Source of the DNA: Eubacteriales bacterium
Lineage (GTDB): Bacteria; Bacillota; Clostridia; Lachnospirales; Lachnospiraceae
NCBI GenBank assembly: GCA_030539055.1
Contig: JAUNSV010000003.1
Span: forward strand, 31,346-95,345
Length of the DNA stretch: 64,000 bases
Reading direction: 5' to 3'
Positions 55,181-63,311 of the stretch are shown piece by piece (positions within the stretch are counted from its first letter, which is position 1; every line of letters begins with the position of its first letter). The notes under the pieces are model-generated. The model worked only from the letters and a program-made list of their open reading frames with translations, was not told the DNA's origin and searched no databases. The translations under genes and the position numbers were made by a program.

Positions 55181-55943
55181 GATTGACGAAAAAGATTATG
55201 AGTGTGAAAAAGGCACAATACTTCTTGATTTTTGTAGAAAAAAAGGAATAAATATTCCTACACTTTGTGAGCATGGAGCAATAGCGGAAGTAGCTAGTTG
55301 TAGACTTTGTATTTGCGAAGTAATAATAAAAGGAAGATCTCAAGTAGTTGTTTCTTGTGTATATCCTATAGAACAAGAATGTGAAATACTAACTCATAGC
55401 GAGAAGATAGATAGAGAAAGAGGAGTGATTCTTATGCTTCTTAAACTCCGTGCACCAGAATCAAAAGAAATACAAGAACTATGTGAGAAATATAAAGCAC
55501 CTGAATATAAGAGATTTAAAACTCTTGATGGTGGAAAATGTATTATGTGTGGAAAGTGCGCACTTGTTTGTAAAGAACTTGGGTCATCGGCTATTTCAAC
55601 AATTAATAGAGGAATATCAAAAGAAATTTCTACTCCTTATGGAGAACCAAATATTACTTGCATTGGTTGTTTAAGTTGTGCACATGTTTGTCCTACTCAA
55701 GCAATTAATTTTGAAAGTGATGATAAGCATAGAAAAATTTGGGGCAAGGAATTTAAACTTGTATATTGTAAAGATTGTAAAAAACCAATTGGTACTGTTG
55801 AAGAGATAGAATATGCAAAAAAGAAGACTCCAGTTAAAGATGAAGATGCATACAACTATTGTGATGAATGCAGAAGATTACATATTGCTAAAGTAATGGC
55901 TGCAACATATGGTGAAGTTGAAACTGAAATGAGTAGTAAATAA
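55167..55943 (+). CDS. NuoG/HydA N-terminal-like iron-sulfur subunit
   Basis: 258 residues. [2Fe-2S] plant-type site C34/C45/C48/C64; two [4Fe-4S] sites C125/128/131/135 and C165/168/171/175; then a C-terminal zinc- or cluster-like quartet C201/C204/C232/C235. It resembles the N-terminus of HydA/NuoG, but has no hydrogenase H-cluster or molybdopterin domain, so it is a wiring subunit only. Start ATG 55167 follows AGGAGG; an open frame from 55080 overlaps nuoF in a different frame and is not real. Completes the NuoEFG-like module. Confidence 0.88.
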   Translation: MLKIKIDEKDYECEKGTILLDFCRKKGINIPTLCEHGAIAEVASCRLCICEVIIKGRSQVVVSCVYPIEQECEILTHSEKIDRERGVILMLLKLRAPESKEIQELCEKYKAPEYKRFKTLDGGKCIMCGKCALVCKELGSSAISTINRGISKEISTPYGEPNITCIGCLSCAHVCPTQAINFESDDKHRKIWGKEFKLVYCKDCKKPIGTVEEIEYAKKKTPVKDEDAYNYCDECRRLHIAKVMAATYGEVETEMSSK

Positions 55944-55985
55944 TTCTACTTACAATAAATAAAAAAATTCTAAAAGGAGAAAAAA

Positions 55986-57032
55986 ATGTTTAAGAAATTT
56001 TTATCTGTAGCAATAGCTACAACACTTGCTTTAAGCCTTTTTGCGTGTTCTACACCAAAAGCTGAAGCACAAGTAGCAACAAGTGAGGCACAAGTAGCAA
56101 TAACAGAAGCACAAATAGCAACAATTGAATCAGAAACAGCAAAGCAAATCGTTGAAGTAAATCTTGAAATCTTAAAAGAACAAGATGATTCTATGATTAA
56201 CACTTACTCAATACTTGCTGTAAATGACAAGGCACCTTTTGTAGATGCAAATGGAACTGCAATTACTGATGTAAAACTTTATACTGTAGGTGCTAATGCT
56301 TTAATTAATTGGTTTTTATCAGAAGGGCTTGATCTTTCAGGACAATATGGATTCAATGAATATGGAGAATATCTTTTTTATATAAAAGATGATGCTCCAA
56401 AATCAAAAGGAGAGATTGTAAATGCTACTGATGATACAAGAGTGATTAAACTTTCTACTACTACATCTGTAAACGATTCAGGGCTTCTTGGAAATATTCT
56501 TCCAAAGTTTGAAGAAAAGTATGGATACAAAGTAGAAGTATATTCAGCAGGAACAGGAAAGGCAATTGCAAATGCAAAAGCAGGAAATGCAGATGTGATT
56601 TTAGTTCACGCAAAAGCACAAGAAGACAAATTTGTAGAAGATAAGTTTGCTCGTATTGTTGATGGATTTGATAAGGAGAGACTTTCTTTTATGTATAACT
56701 TTTTTGTATTATGTGGACCAAAAGAGGATAAAGCAAATGTAAAAAATTCTGCAACAGTACTTGATGCATTTAAAGCAATTGCAGATGGAAAATATTTATT
56801 TGTTTCAAGAGGCGATGGATCAGGAACTCATACAAAGGAGCTTGCTCTTTGGCCAAAAGATTTAGGAATTACTGCCGAAGCTACAACTTTTGAAGCATAT
56901 AAGGATTGGTATATTTCTTCTAATGCTGGGATGGGAGCGTGTTTATTACAAGCATCAGAAAAGGGAGCATATATTTTATCAGACAAAGCTACATTCTTAA
57001 CATTCAAAGCTAATGGCGGAAAAATAAAATAG
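55986..57032 (+). CDS. tupA: Tungstate-binding lipoprotein TupA, circularly permuted
   Basis: Extracellular lipoprotein (signal ending LFAC, Cys 21) capturing tungstate for TupBC. The family core is present: IKLSTTTSVNDSGLLGNILP (residues 155-174), VLCGPKEDKAN, and the oxyanion-site block SRGDGSGTHTKE (274-285). The usual C-terminal segment is not at the end: the protein stops at ILSDKATFLTFKANGGKIK. The missing piece appears at residues 55-135 (LEILKEQDDSMINTYSILAV, NALINWFLSE and YGEYLFYI), between the signal and the canonical start. A three-fold heptad linker (27-47) joins it to the anchor. AAAGGAG site. First of tupABC. Confidence 0.92.
   Translation: MFKKFLSVAIATTLALSLFACSTPKAEAQVATSEAQVAITEAQIATIESETAKQIVEVNLEILKEQDDSMINTYSILAVNDKAPFVDANGTAITDVKLYTVGANALINWFLSEGLDLSGQYGFNEYGEYLFYIKDDAPKSKGEIVNATDDTRVIKLSTTTSVNDSGLLGNILPKFEEKYGYKVEVYSAGTGKAIANAKAGNADVILVHAKAQEDKFVEDKFARIVDGFDKERLSFMYNFFVLCGPKEDKANVKNSATVLDAFKAIADGKYLFVSRGDGSGTHTKELALWPKDLGITAEATTFEAYKDWYISSNAGMGACLLQASEKGAYILSDKATFLTFKANGGKIK
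56064..56126 (+). repeat. Three 21-bp tandem repeats in tupA
   Basis: Encodes EAQVATS, EAQVAIT, EAQIATI just after the lipid-bearing Cys, a probable flexible or helical spacer between membrane anchor and binding domain. Confidence 0.85.
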
Positions 57033-57048
57033 TTGGTATAATTAAAAT

Positions 57049-57732
57049 ATGCCAATTATTCAAGAAGCTATAAAATTAATATTTACTTTTGATAAGACAC
57101 TTACAGATATACTTATAGTAACACTTAAGATGTCAATATCAAGTTCTGTTATTGCACTCATAATAGGTGTTCCTATTGGTGTTGTTTATGGTTATCATAA
57201 AAATAAAATATGTAAATTTTTAATTATTATTAATCGCACACTTATGGGAATGCCACCCGTAGTGTGCGGTCTTTTTTGCTTTTTACTCTTTTGCGGTGTA
57301 GGACCACTTAGACATATGAAACTTTTATATACTATACCAGGAATGGTTATTGCACAAGTAATTTTGATTACACCAATAGTGATTGGTACTCTAGAACCAT
57401 TTGTAGAAAAAATATATCCAGATGTGAGAGATACTATATATGGATTAAAAATAGCTAGAGTAAAAAAGATATTTTTGTTAATAAATGAAAGCAAGTATGA
57501 GATAATATCAATATATTTAATTGCATTTTCTAGAGCAATAGCAGAAGTAGGAGCAGTTTCAATGGTTGGGGGAGCAATAATATTTAAAACAAATGTTATG
57601 ACAACAGCAATTATGAATTATACAAATATGGGAAATTTTAATATGGCAATGGCACTTGGAATAATTCTTCTTTTGTTTTCATTTGTGGTAAATATAATAG
57701 CTACACTATTACAAATATTAGCAAATAAATAG
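57049..57732 (+). CDS. tupB: Tungstate ABC transporter permease TupB
   Basis: 227 residues with five or six membrane segments. The EAA-type loop near residue 130 (DTIYGLKIARVKKIFLLINE) couples to the ATPase, and AFSRAIAEVGAVSMVGGAI near 165 is characteristic of Mod/Tup/Wtp permeases. It sits between tupA and tupC with 16- and 1-bp gaps. The ribosome site is weak, so translation may depend on tupA. Confidence 0.93.
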   Translation: MPIIQEAIKLIFTFDKTLTDILIVTLKMSISSSVIALIIGVPIGVVYGYHKNKICKFLIIINRTLMGMPPVVCGLFCFLLFCGVGPLRHMKLLYTIPGMVIAQVILITPIVIGTLEPFVEKIYPDVRDTIYGLKIARVKKIFLLINESKYEIISIYLIAFSRAIAEVGAVSMVGGAIIFKTNVMTTAIMNYTNMGNFNMAMALGIILLLFSFVVNIIATLLQILANK

Positions 57733-57733
57733 T

Positions 57734-58369
57734 ATGATTAAAATTGATTGTATAAAAAAATCTTATAATGGAAAAAAAGTTGTTGATGTACATAACATTT
57801 CTTTTGAAGAGAATGTGCATTATGTTTTACTTGGTGCAAATGGTTCAGGAAAAAGCACATTTGCAAGATTATTAGCTGGAATAATAAGAGATGATAATAA
57901 GCATTTAATAAAAATACCAAATAAATTAAAAGTAGATCCTCAAAAAAAATATTTACAAATTGGATATTTACCACAGAAAGCTTATATGTTTGATATGAAT
58001 TTAGTAGGGAATATTAGTATAGCTTATGATGGAAAAAACAAAAATAAATTTGATACAAAAGTAGAAGAATTAATACAAGCATTTAATATAGGATATTTAA
58101 GAAAAGAAAATGCAAAAGGGTACTCTGGTGGAGAGCAACAAAAAGTTGCTCTTGCTAGATTTTTGATGAAAGATTTTGACATTATGATTTTAGATGAGCC
58201 AACAAGTGCAATGGATGATAAATCTACAATTCTTGCAGAAAAAATTATTAAAGAATATATGAAAGAAAGAACAGTATTATTAATTACACATGAAAAAGAG
58301 CAAGCTATAAGGTTTTCTAATAAAAAAATAGTAATGGATAATGGAAAAATAATACAATGGAACTCTTAA
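57734..58369 (+). CDS. tupC: Tungstate ABC transporter ATPase TupC
   Basis: 211 residues. Walker A LLGANGSGKSTFARLL near residue 33, signature YSGGEQQKVALARFL near 131, Walker B IMILDEPTSAMDD near 152 and switch His in LLITHEKEQ. No C-terminal TOBE/Mop domain, unlike many ModC proteins; a separate di-Mop protein is encoded at 37734. Overlaps the first moeA by 13 bp. Confidence 0.93.
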   Translation: MIKIDCIKKSYNGKKVVDVHNISFEENVHYVLLGANGSGKSTFARLLAGIIRDDNKHLIKIPNKLKVDPQKKYLQIGYLPQKAYMFDMNLVGNISIAYDGKNKNKFDTKVEELIQAFNIGYLRKENAKGYSGGEQQKVALARFLMKDFDIMILDEPTSAMDDKSTILAEKIIKEYMKERTVLLITHEKEQAIRFSNKKIVMDNGKIIQWNS

Positions 58370-59586
58370 AAGTAGATAGTTTAGAAGTAGCAAAAGAAAA
58401 ATTATATAATGAGTATAAAAAAGGATTAGGAATAGAAATTGAAGAAGTTTTGGTTTCTGATTCTTTTAATAGAGTAATAGCAAACAATGTTATTTCAAAA
58501 GTAAATGTGCCAGATTTTAATAGATCAACTGTTGATGGATATGCAGTTCTTGCTAAAGATACAAACGGATCAAGTGATACTATCCCTACATTTTTAAAAG
58601 TAGTTGCAGAAAGCAAGATGGGAGAAGAGTGCAAAACAAAAATTGTAAGTGGTGAATGTGTTTATGTGCCAACTGGTGGTATGCTTCCAATTGGTGCAAA
58701 TGCAATGGTAATGCTTGAGCATACAGAAAATTTGACAAATGAAAAAATAGCGATATATGAGGCTACTCCAGAATGGAAAAATGTAGTTCATATTGGTGAT
58801 GATATAAAAGAAGAAGAGACAGTAATAAAAAAAGGGAAAAAAATTTCTGCTGGTGATATGGGATTACTTTCATCAATAGGAGTAGAAAGTATTAATGTAT
58901 ATAAAAAATGGAGAATAACAATTATTTCTACAGGAGATGAACTAGTAAGTAATGAAAAGGATTATAAATTTGGAAAGATTAGGGATGTAAATTCAAACTT
59001 ACTACTTGGCTTATGTATAGAAAATAATTTTGAAATAGTAAATAAATTTTTAATAAAAGATGATGAGAATGATCTAAGGGAAATAATTAATGACTGTAAA
59101 AAAAATAGTGATGTAGTTGTTATATCTGGTGGTAGTTCAAAAGGGAAAAAAGATTTGAGTGCAAAAGTTATTTATGAACTTTCATCAACTGGTGTACTTA
59201 CGCATGGAATTGCAATTAAACCTGGAAAACCTACTATTACTGCTTATGATAAAAAAACAAATACCGTATTAATAGGACTTCCAGGGCATCCTATAGCTGC
59301 TTTTTTACTTTTTAAATTACTTATTGTAGATTTATATGAAAAAATTACTTGTGAAAAAAACAAAAGCTTACAAAAGTATTTAGAACTATGTATTTCTGAA
59401 AATTTACCAGCTTCTCCAGGTAGAACAACATTCCAATTAGTAAGTATAGAGAATGATAAAGCAATACCAATATATGGGAGGTCGGGATTAATTCACACTC
59501 TGTCTATGGCTATGGGATATATAATTATGGAAGAGAATCAAGAAGGAATTAATAAGGGAGAAAGAGTAAAAGTATATTACTTATAA
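58357..59586 (+). CDS. moeA: Molybdopterin molybdenum/tungsten-transferase MoeA (first)
   Basis: Inserts the metal oxyanion into adenylated molybdopterin. 409 residues with all four MoeA domains: NRSTVDGYAV near residue 50, the MogA-like active loop VVISGGSSKGKKDLS near 255, GLPGHPIAAF near 305 and a C-terminal beta domain. Two MoeA-type proteins follow each other here, a pattern linked in other organisms to separate Mo and W insertion. Its final base is shared with the start of the second (TAATG). Confidence 0.93.
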   Translation: MELLKVDSLEVAKEKLYNEYKKGLGIEIEEVLVSDSFNRVIANNVISKVNVPDFNRSTVDGYAVLAKDTNGSSDTIPTFLKVVAESKMGEECKTKIVSGECVYVPTGGMLPIGANAMVMLEHTENLTNEKIAIYEATPEWKNVVHIGDDIKEEETVIKKGKKISAGDMGLLSSIGVESINVYKKWRITIISTGDELVSNEKDYKFGKIRDVNSNLLLGLCIENNFEIVNKFLIKDDENDLREIINDCKKNSDVVVISGGSSKGKKDLSAKVIYELSSTGVLTHGIAIKPGKPTITAYDKKTNTVLIGLPGHPIAAFLLFKLLIVDLYEKITCEKNKSLQKYLELCISENLPASPGRTTFQLVSIENDKAIPIYGRSGLIHTLSMAMGYIIMEENQEGINKGERVKVYYL

Positions 59587-61520
59587 TGAATATGGGAGAG
59601 AGAAATTTATATTTACATACAATTTCTGTAGAGGAAGCATTATCAAAATATTATAATTATTTACAGCAAAATAAAATACAAATTGGTGGTGCAGAATTTG
59701 TAAAAACAGAAGATGCTCTAGGCAGAATTACTTGTGAGGCAGTTTATGCCAAAAGTAATTCTCCGTTATTTAATGCAGCAGCAATGGATGGAATATGTGT
59801 GGAAAGTAAAATAACAAAAGGAGCAAGTGAAGAAAATCCAATTGTGTTAAATTTAGGAAAAGATTTTTTGATAGTTGATACAGGAGATGCAATCAAGTCG
59901 CCTTATGATGCTGTTATTATGGCAGAAGATGTGATTGAAATTGATGATACTCATATAAAAATTGTTGGATCTGTTCCCGAGTGGGAAAATGTAAGACCAG
60001 TTGGCGAAGATATTGTAACTGGAGAAATGATTATTCCAAGCAATCATAAGATTTCGCCAATAGATATTGGCGCTATTCTTGCAAGTGGGAATCTGAATAT
60101 TAGTTGTTATAAAAAAATAAAGGTAGGAATAATACCTACTGGAACAGAAATAATTGACCCAAAAGAAAAACCTATGGAGGGAGATATTATTGATTCAAAT
60201 TCTTATATGATTAAGTCATTAGTAGATAATAGTGGTGGCGTAGGAAAAAGATATGGAATAGTAAAAGATGATTATGAATTAATAAAACAGCAAGTGAAAA
60301 AATCAATTGAAGAAAATGATATTACAATTACGAATGCTGGTTCATCTGCTGGGACAAAAGATTTTACAGTACATATTTTAAGAGAGCTTGGAGAAGTAAT
60401 CGTACATGGTGTTGCAATGAAACCTGGTAAACCTGTAATTCTTGCAATTGTAAAAGGAAAACCAGTAATTGGACTTCCTGGATATCCACTTTCTGCATAT
60501 CTTGCTTATGATATTTTTGTAAAACCGTTAATAGAAAACAAGGTAAATCTTGATAACAAAATTAGTAATCATAATATTATAAAAGCAAAAGTTGCAAAAA
60601 GAATAGTTTCTTCTCTTAAACATAAAGAGTATGTGCGTGCCAAAGTTGGAAAAGTAAATGGGGAATATATAGCTTCACCACTAAATCGTGGGGCTGCATC
60701 GCAAATGAGTATGGTTAGAGCAGATGGATTATTAATTATTCCAAAAAATAGCGAGGGTGTTGAAGCAGGTGAGAAATGTATAATAGAACTCTTGAAAAAT
60801 AAAAACAATTTTGATAATATTATTGTATCTATTGGTTCGCATGATATGCTTATGGATATTGTTGCAGATATTTTAGCATACAAATATAAAAATATTATTC
60901 TTTCATCAACACATGTTGGTTCAATGGGTGGACTAATGGCATTAAAAAGAGGCGAAACAATAATCGCACCAACACATCTTCTTGATGAAAGTACTGGGGA
61001 ATATAATATTAATATAATAAAAGAGTTGTTTAATAGAAATGATAGTATATCATTAATAAAAGGCTTTAATAGAATTCAAGGCATAATGGTTAAAAAAGGT
61101 AATCCATTAGGGATAAAAGGAATCAATGATTTAACAAAATACAGATTTGTAAATAGACAAAGAGGAGCTGGAACACGAGTTCTTCTTGATTATTTGTTAA
61201 AGAAAAATGGGATAGATTTTAATTTGATATCAGGTTACGACAAGGAAGTTACAACACATATGGCTGTTGCTGCCTGTGTTAAAAGTGATGATATTGATTT
61301 TGGACTAGGAGTAAAATCAGCTGCTGATAGTATGAATCTTGATTTTATTGAAGTAGGAGTTGAAGAGTATGATTTTGCAATAAGAACAAAAGATCTTGAA
61401 GATGAAAAAATAAAAGCATTTATAGAGGTTATTTCTGGAAATGAGTTGAGAAAAAAATTAGATAATCTTGGTGGATATAGTTATTCAAATGTTGGTAAAA
61501 TTATTAAAGACATAAATTAG
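59586..61520 (+). CDS. moeA: MoeA fused to a periplasmic-binding-protein-like domain (second)
   Basis: 644 residues. 1-405 is a complete MoeA (NAAAMDGICVES, TITNAGSSAGTKDFT, GLPGYPLSAYLAY). From about 410 a PBP-like/LysR-effector-like domain follows (IIVSIGSHDMLMDIVADIL, HVGSMGGLMALKRGE, FVNRQRGAGTRVLLDYLL), with no signal peptide, so it acts in the cytoplasm. Such fusions occur in clostridia and archaea; the domain might sense or hold oxyanion and select W over Mo, but this is inference. The start ATG 59586 overlaps the first moeA stop; ATG 59592 is an alternative. Confidence 0.93.
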   Translation: MNMGERNLYLHTISVEEALSKYYNYLQQNKIQIGGAEFVKTEDALGRITCEAVYAKSNSPLFNAAAMDGICVESKITKGASEENPIVLNLGKDFLIVDTGDAIKSPYDAVIMAEDVIEIDDTHIKIVGSVPEWENVRPVGEDIVTGEMIIPSNHKISPIDIGAILASGNLNISCYKKIKVGIIPTGTEIIDPKEKPMEGDIIDSNSYMIKSLVDNSGGVGKRYGIVKDDYELIKQQVKKSIEENDITITNAGSSAGTKDFTVHILRELGEVIVHGVAMKPGKPVILAIVKGKPVIGLPGYPLSAYLAYDIFVKPLIENKVNLDNKISNHNIIKAKVAKRIVSSLKHKEYVRAKVGKVNGEYIASPLNRGAASQMSMVRADGLLIIPKNSEGVEAGEKCIIELLKNKNNFDNIIVSIGSHDMLMDIVADILAYKYKNIILSSTHVGSMGGLMALKRGETIIAPTHLLDESTGEYNINIIKELFNRNDSISLIKGFNRIQGIMVKKGNPLGIKGINDLTKYRFVNRQRGAGTRVLLDYLLKKNGIDFNLISGYDKEVTTHMAVAACVKSDDIDFGLGVKSAADSMNLDFIEVGVEEYDFAIRTKDLEDEKIKAFIEVISGNELRKKLDNLGGYSYSNVGKIIKDIN

Positions 61521-61543
61521 AAATTTGATATTAGGAGAAGAAA

Positions 61544-62050
61544 ATGTATAATGTAGCAATACTAGTTTCATCTGACTCTTCATTCAATGGAACAAGAGAA
61601 GATTTGTCTGGACCAAAAATGAAAGAAATATTAGAAAAAAGCGATGAAGCAAAAGGCATTCTTAAAGTAACAGAGATGAAAATACTTCCAGATGAAAAAA
61701 ATTTATTATGTGAATATATGAAAGAAAAAGCAGATAATGAAGATGTAAATTTGATACTTACAACTGGTGGGACAGGATTTTCAAATAGAGATGTTATGCC
61801 AGAAGCAACAAAAGATGTTATAGAAAAAGAAGTGCTAGGAATTCCAGAAGCGATGAGACTTAAGTCTCTTGAAATTACTACTAGAGCGATGCTTTCAAGA
61901 GGAGTAGCTGGAATAAGAAATAATACATTGATAATAAATATGCCTGGTTCTCCAAAAGCAATTGAAGAAATGTTATCATATGTTTTGCCAGCAGTGATTC
62001 ATGGATTAGATATTTTACTTGGAAATACAAAAAATTGTGCTAGAAAATAA
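61544..62050 (+). CDS. moaB: Molybdopterin adenylyltransferase (MogA/MoaB family)
   Basis: Activates molybdopterin by adenylation before metal insertion by MoeA. 168 residues: VAILVSSDSSFNGTREDLSG at the start, LILTTGGTGFSNRDVMPEAT near residue 69 (MPT-binding GGTG and Asp), and IINMPGSPKAIEEML near 128. AGGAG site, 23 bp after the second moeA. Confidence 0.93.
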   Translation: MYNVAILVSSDSSFNGTREDLSGPKMKEILEKSDEAKGILKVTEMKILPDEKNLLCEYMKEKADNEDVNLILTTGGTGFSNRDVMPEATKDVIEKEVLGIPEAMRLKSLEITTRAMLSRGVAGIRNNTLIINMPGSPKAIEEMLSYVLPAVIHGLDILLGNTKNCARK

Positions 62051-62153
62051 TTTTGATTGTAATTATTGGGAGTGAAATAAAAGTAAATGCTATACACTGT
62101 TTGGCAGGAATGTGCTTTAAAAAATTAAAGTAATTGTGTGAAAGTGAAGTATA

Positions 62154-62840
62154 ATGTATAAAAATAGATATATAAGAAATAAAATATTGACTAATGAAGA
62201 ACAAAAATTATTAAAAAATAAAACTGTTGTTGTTTTTGGATGTGGTGGACTTGGTGGTTATATTATAGAAGAATTAGCTAGAATAGGAATAGGGAAATTA
62301 ATTGTTTGTGATATTGATATTTTTAAAGAAAGCAATTTGAATAGGCAAATACTATGTAAAGAAAATGATCTTGGAAGAGAAAAAGCACTTGTAGCAAAAG
62401 AAAGAGTGAGTGAAATAAATAGCGAGATAAGTATTGAAAGTACTAGTGAAAATTTGTTTGAAGATGTTAATAAATTAGTATTTATAATTAAAAAAGTTGA
62501 TGTGGTAGTAGACGCACTAGATAGTATAAAAAACAAAAAAGAATTAGAAAAAGTATGTAAAGAATGTAACAAGATTTTGATTCATGGTGCAATCGGTGGT
62601 TGGCAAGGGCAAGCTTCAACAATATTTCCAGGAGATAATACTATAAGTAAATTTTATGGAGATAATATTGATATAGAAGATAAACTTGGGAATCCATCTT
62701 TCACACCAGCAATAGTAGCATCTATAGAAGTAGCTGAAACTATAAAAGTACTAATAGGAAAAACGAATCGACTTTTATCAAAAAAAATGTTAGTTATTGA
62801 TTTGGAAAATAATGATTTTGAAGTGATTGAAATGGATTAA
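62154..62840 (+). CDS. MoeB/ThiF/HesA-like adenylyltransferase (E1 type)
   Basis: 228 residues. Nucleotide-binding FGCGGLGGYIIEELARIG near residue 28, the acidic DIDIFKESNLNRQI near 57, and VDALDSIKNKKEL near 118. It would adenylate the C-terminal Gly-Gly of the MoaD-like carrier at 52606. The paired CxxC zinc site of classical MoeB is not visible. The 103-bp gap before it contains no gene I can support; its ribosome site AAGTGAAG is modest, so a local promoter is possible. Confidence 0.88.
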   Translation: MYKNRYIRNKILTNEEQKLLKNKTVVVFGCGGLGGYIIEELARIGIGKLIVCDIDIFKESNLNRQILCKENDLGREKALVAKERVSEINSEISIESTSENLFEDVNKLVFIIKKVDVVVDALDSIKNKKELEKVCKECNKILIHGAIGGWQGQASTIFPGDNTISKFYGDNIDIEDKLGNPSFTPAIVASIEVAETIKVLIGKTNRLLSKKMLVIDLENNDFEVIEMD

Positions 62841-62845
62841 TAATA

Positions 62846-63154
62846 ATGGAGAGTAAAAATTTAAAAAAATCAATTGACAAAAGAATATCTCTAATAGATA
62901 GAGATGTTTTTTTGTGGCTTGAAGAAGAAAAGAAAAAGGATGCAATCGGTATATGCGAAAAAAAATTTCATGCTGATTATATAGTAGAAAATTTATATAA
63001 GTATAGTGTTGGAGATGAATTAACTTTCAATAATATAAGATATATTATAGAACAAATTGGTAAAACTTGTTACAAAGAAGAATGTGATTTATTTAAAATA
63101 GAAAAAAAGCCATGTAGGCTTATAAAAGGAGTTGCTTTTGCAAAAGAAAAATAG
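62846..63154 (+). CDS. Half-size MOSC-domain protein
   Basis: 102 residues. The part from about residue 42 (FHADYIVENLYKYSVGDELT, IEQIGKTCYKEECDLF, CRLIKGVAFAKE) aligns by eye with the C-terminal half of MOSC domains (ENIT, VGDRLRIG, GKxCHxxC, MPREGIFAK), including the Cys-containing loop. The N-terminal half of MOSC, with its GDAHAG-type block, is absent; the first 40 residues are helical and charged. MOSC proteins bind or sulfurate the pterin cofactor, so position in this operon agrees. It starts 5 bp after the E1 gene. Last gene of the unit. Confidence 0.65.
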   Translation: MESKNLKKSIDKRISLIDRDVFLWLEEEKKKDAIGICEKKFHADYIVENLYKYSVGDELTFNNIRYIIEQIGKTCYKEECDLFKIEKKPCRLIKGVAFAKEK

Positions 63155-63244
63155 TATAGATTTTTTAAAATAATATAAAGCAAGTTGAAATATGTAAATT
63201 ACAAAATATGAGATTTACTAATAAGAGAATCAAATTATGAAAAC

Positions 63245-63273
63245 TTGATTTCAATAGAATTTGATAGTATAAT
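63245..63273 (+). promoter_or_regulatory. Promoter of the flavodoxin-family gene
   Basis: TTGATT (63245-63250), a 17-bp spacer and TATAAT (63268-63273), 38 bp before ATG 63312. Confidence 0.75.
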
Positions 63274-63311
63274 ATGAAAAAATAATTAATAAAAAAGGAT
63301 AAGGTGATTAT

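Noticed and set aside
62051-62153. Possible 13-codon peptide in the gap before the MoeB/ThiF-like gene
   Set aside because: No conserved feature and too short to support; may simply be a leader.
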